Shown here in pieces: positions 61,764 to 64,000 of a DNA stretch of 64,000 bases (the first letter of the stretch is position 1; each line of letters opens with the position of its first letter). A program made the translations under genes and the position numbers. A model generated the notes under the pieces. It ran no database searches. It saw only the letters and a list, made by a program, of their open reading frames with translations, and had not been told where the DNA came from. This DNA is from an uncultured Bacilli bacterium. GTDB lineage: Bacteria > Bacillota_I > Bacilli_A > RF39 > UBA660. The stretch is from assembly GCA_958413985.1 (NCBI GenBank), contig CATYVZ010000008.1, forward strand, positions 7,879 to 71,878, read 5' to 3'.

Positions 61764-63731
61764 ATGGCGAAAAAAAGGAATAAGGGGTTTTGGGTAGGGA
61801 TAATAATTGCAATTTTGGTTATTTTAAGTTGCGTTATTTTATCTTTATATGGAAGAAATCAAACAACTCAAGAAATTATATCAATCGATAGTTTGATAAC
61901 TAGTCAAAGTAAAAAAGAAAAAGATTTTAAAGCGACTGGATATACACTTGAGCATCCCCATGTTATTTTAAATCCATATGAAAATTCACCGTTAACGGCT
62001 TTAGTAATGTTTGAAACAGATTTGGAAGTTAGTCCTAAGGTTACGATCGTAGGTAAGGATAAAAATACGACATTTACGCACACTTTTTCTTCTGGGAAAG
62101 AACATTACTTATCGATCTATGGTTTATATGCAGATTATAATAATGAAGTTATTATCGAATATGAGATCAATGGTGAAACTATTAGCAAGGTGATCAATAT
62201 AAAGACAGATAAGTTACCTGATAACTTCATTTTACCGACTAGAGTTATCGCAGATAAAGAAAGTCTTGATAATCAATTATATTTCTTTACGCCATCTAGT
62301 TCAGGATATACTTGTGCTTATGATATAAATGGTGATGTTAGATGGTATTTAACTAATTATGCTTTATGGGAAATTAATCGCCTAGAAAATGGTCATCTAT
62401 TAGTTAGTACTGAACGATTGGTTAATCCACCATATTATATGACTGGTCTATATGAAATGGATCTATTAGGGAAAATATATGTTGAATATAGCCTTGAAGG
62501 TGGTTACCACCACGATTATTTTGAAATGGAAAACGGTAATTTGTTAATAGCAAGTGATGATTTCAACAATGAAAGTGGTACAGTTGAAGATTATGTTGTG
62601 GAAATTGATCGTACTACTGGTGACATTGTTAAGAGATTTGATTTGAAAAACATTTTAAATATGAATGATGGTAAAAGTGAAAATTGGATCGAATATGATT
62701 GGTTTCATAACAATTCAGTTTGGTATGATAAAAATACTAATTCGATAACTTTATCGGGTCGTCACCAAGATGCTGTTATCAATATCGATTATGATACTGG
62801 AAAGTTAAATTGGATAATTGGTGATTCTACTAATTGGAGTGAAGAATATCAAAAATATTTCTTTACACCCATAGGGACTGATTTTGAGTGGCAGTGGAGT
62901 CAACATGCTGCCATGATAACACCGGAAGGTTATGTCTTTATTCTAGATAATGGTAACAATAAATCAAAAATAAAAGAGGAGTATGTTCCTGCTAGTGAAA
63001 GTTATACAAGGGGTGTCATGTATAAAATAGATACTGAAAACATGACGATCGAACAAGTATGGCAATATGGAAAAGAAAGAGGAAGTGCATATTATTCTCC
63101 TTATATATCTGATGTTGATTATCTAGATCAAAATCATTATATTGTTCATTCTGGTGGTATTGCATATAAAGATGGTCAAGTATTAAATCAACCAGCCGGA
63201 TTAGCGGGAGCTGATGAGTTAAAAAGTATAACGACAGAATTATTAAACGATGAAATTATTTTTGAGATAGAATTGCCAACTAATAATTATCGTGTTGAAA
63301 AGATGGATTTATATGTTTCTTCTTCCCAATTAGAGCTTGGTCAAGCCAAACGATTGGGAAGTTTAGGACAAACTGAAAGTGAAGATAGTATTGCCCTTGT
63401 TTTAAATGCTAAGAAGATAGATGATGAGTATAATAGCCATGATATTAAAATCAGTATGGAAGAAGATCGTTTAGTTATCAATGGTACTTTTCAAAAAGGT
63501 ACTAATGTCGAGGTGGTTTTATATAGATTTTTATCAGCTAGAAGTTACGAATGGCGAATTAGTAAAAAACCTTATACGGCTTTGTGTGTCGATATATTTA
63601 ATGAGGAAGAAAATGAATTTGGAATTAATACCAATAAATATATTAATAGCGAAGGTTTAGAAGGTAAATATAACATATATATCAAAATTGATGATGTTTT
63701 ATATAATACTCAGCAATATGTTGAATTTTAA
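61764..63731 (+). CDS. Arylsulfate sulfotransferase-like protein
   Basis: 655 aa. One N-terminal signal-anchor (about 9-28), then an Ig-like N domain and a beta-propeller of the ASST family. Candidate active-site residues: His in GYHHDYF, DWFHNNSV, SGRHQDAVINID (Arg/His) and WSQHAAM, which matches the position of the transient sulfo-His. ASSTs move sulfate from one phenol to another outside the cell. AAGGAGG precedes the start. In Gram-negatives DsbL/DsbI help the enzyme; none is here. It is a single-gene unit with a long leader. Confidence 0.88.
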   Translation: MAKKRNKGFWVGIIIAILVILSCVILSLYGRNQTTQEIISIDSLITSQSKKEKDFKATGYTLEHPHVILNPYENSPLTALVMFETDLEVSPKVTIVGKDKNTTFTHTFSSGKEHYLSIYGLYADYNNEVIIEYEINGETISKVINIKTDKLPDNFILPTRVIADKESLDNQLYFFTPSSSGYTCAYDINGDVRWYLTNYALWEINRLENGHLLVSTERLVNPPYYMTGLYEMDLLGKIYVEYSLEGGYHHDYFEMENGNLLIASDDFNNESGTVEDYVVEIDRTTGDIVKRFDLKNILNMNDGKSENWIEYDWFHNNSVWYDKNTNSITLSGRHQDAVINIDYDTGKLNWIIGDSTNWSEEYQKYFFTPIGTDFEWQWSQHAAMITPEGYVFILDNGNNKSKIKEEYVPASESYTRGVMYKIDTENMTIEQVWQYGKERGSAYYSPYISDVDYLDQNHYIVHSGGIAYKDGQVLNQPAGLAGADELKSITTELLNDEIIFEIELPTNNYRVEKMDLYVSSSQLELGQAKRLGSLGQTESEDSIALVLNAKKIDDEYNSHDIKISMEEDRLVINGTFQKGTNVEVVLYRFLSARSYEWRISKKPYTALCVDIFNEEENEFGINTNKYINSEGLEGKYNIYIKIDDVLYNTQQYVEF

Positions 63732-63750
63732 TAGTTAAATGTCAATAAAG

Positions 63751-63789
63751 CTCAAACTGATATTGTAAATTAAATTAGTTTGAGTTTTT
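63751..63789 (+). terminator. Sulfotransferase terminator
   Basis: CTCAAACT (63751-63758) pairs with AGTTTGAG (63777-63784), then TTTTT. Confidence 0.85.
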
Positions 63790-63854
63790 GTTGTCTAATA
63801 TATCATAGAACAAAAACAACAACATATAATAAAATAAAATTGTTTATTTAAGGG

Positions 63855-63884
63855 TTGACTTTTGCTTTTCCGTTATGGTATAAT
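63855..63884 (+). promoter_or_regulatory. tRNA-Ser promoter
   Basis: TTGACT (63855-63860) and TATAAT (63879-63884), 18-bp spacing. Confidence 0.75.
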
Positions 63885-63906
63885 CAACATGTTCCAGTGA
63901 AAATAT

Positions 63907-63997
63907 GGAGAAATACCCAAGTCTGGCTGAAGGGACCGGTCTTGAAAACCGGGAGGTCGGAAACGGCGCGGGGGTTCGAATCCCTCTTTCTCCGCCA
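63907..63997 (+). tRNA. tRNA-Ser (anticodon TGA)
   Basis: A class II tRNA: acceptor GGAGAAA/TTTCTCC, anticodon stem CCGGT/ACCGG with loop CTTGAAA (anticodon TGA), long variable arm, T arm with TTCGAAT, discriminator G and encoded CCA. Confidence 0.95.
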
Positions 63998-64000
63998 TTT

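Noticed and set aside
1..64000. UGA read as Trp (Mycoplasma code)
   Set aside because: parE, rnhC and the SpoIID-CHAP gene end naturally at TGA with overlapping downstream starts, and Trp codons are TGG throughout.

Overview
The window is a very AT-rich, almost entirely + strand stretch of a Bacilli/Mollicutes-related chromosome. Several genes end in TGA (for example parE, rnhC and the SpoIID-CHAP gene) while Trp is TGG, so the standard bacterial code is used and this is not a Mycoplasma with UGA=Trp. MurC and peptidoglycan-cutting domains argue for a cell wall. The tmRNA tag ends in -AFA, as in Mollicutes. pflBA and ackA point to anaerobic fermentation, and an arylsulfate sulfotransferase fits a gut inhabitant. 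An uncultured RF39/Erysipelotrichia-like bacterium is my best guess (inference).

Layout. 1-7.6 kb is an accessory region. It starts with the 3' end of a tRNA and holds a membrane protein + TIR-like pair (candidate defence), a lipoprotein, a DUF3800 gene with a structured RNA beside it, a frameshifted BRO/DinD-type gene, an IS1182 transposase fragment, an XRE regulator and several unknown genes. Three copies of a tRNA-end/terminator-like repeat (32, 3353, 4097) divide it. 7.7-10.8 kb carries pflB-pflA and tRNA-Gln/tRNA-Val. 11-12 kb has a prepilin-like protein preceded by a short ORF with a nine-G run.

12.3-34.1 kb is the most striking part: about 20 co-oriented genes that mix Tad/Flp pilus parts (CpaB, CpaF ATPase, TadB, TadC, small pilin, TadZ-like and TadE-like proteins) with type IV secretion parts (two VirB2-like proteins, VirB6-like, PrgI/VirB3-like, a split VirB4, a SpoIID-CHAP wall hydrolase, VirD4). 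No relaxase, integrase or prepilin peptidase is visible. ackA and an unknown gene sit in its middle, bracketed by a 22-bp repeat.

34.3-44.8 kb is mostly housekeeping: rhodanese, rmuC, rnr, smpB, ssrA (tmRNA), csp, ysxC, der. Just after ssrA there is a small accessory patch with a probable par/Fst-style type I toxin-antitoxin locus and a Fic protein. 45-47.6 kb encodes RnfC and an RnfD-RnfG fusion without RnfA/B/E.

47.7-51.9 kb keeps the Bacillus order spoIVFA-spoIVFB-rplU-prp-rpmA-obg, with a CheY-like receiver in the place of spo0B. Next come murC, rnhC (- strand), parE and parC with a sugar transferase inserted between them, tRNA-Leu, an arylsulfate sulfotransferase with a long structured leader, and tRNA-Ser.
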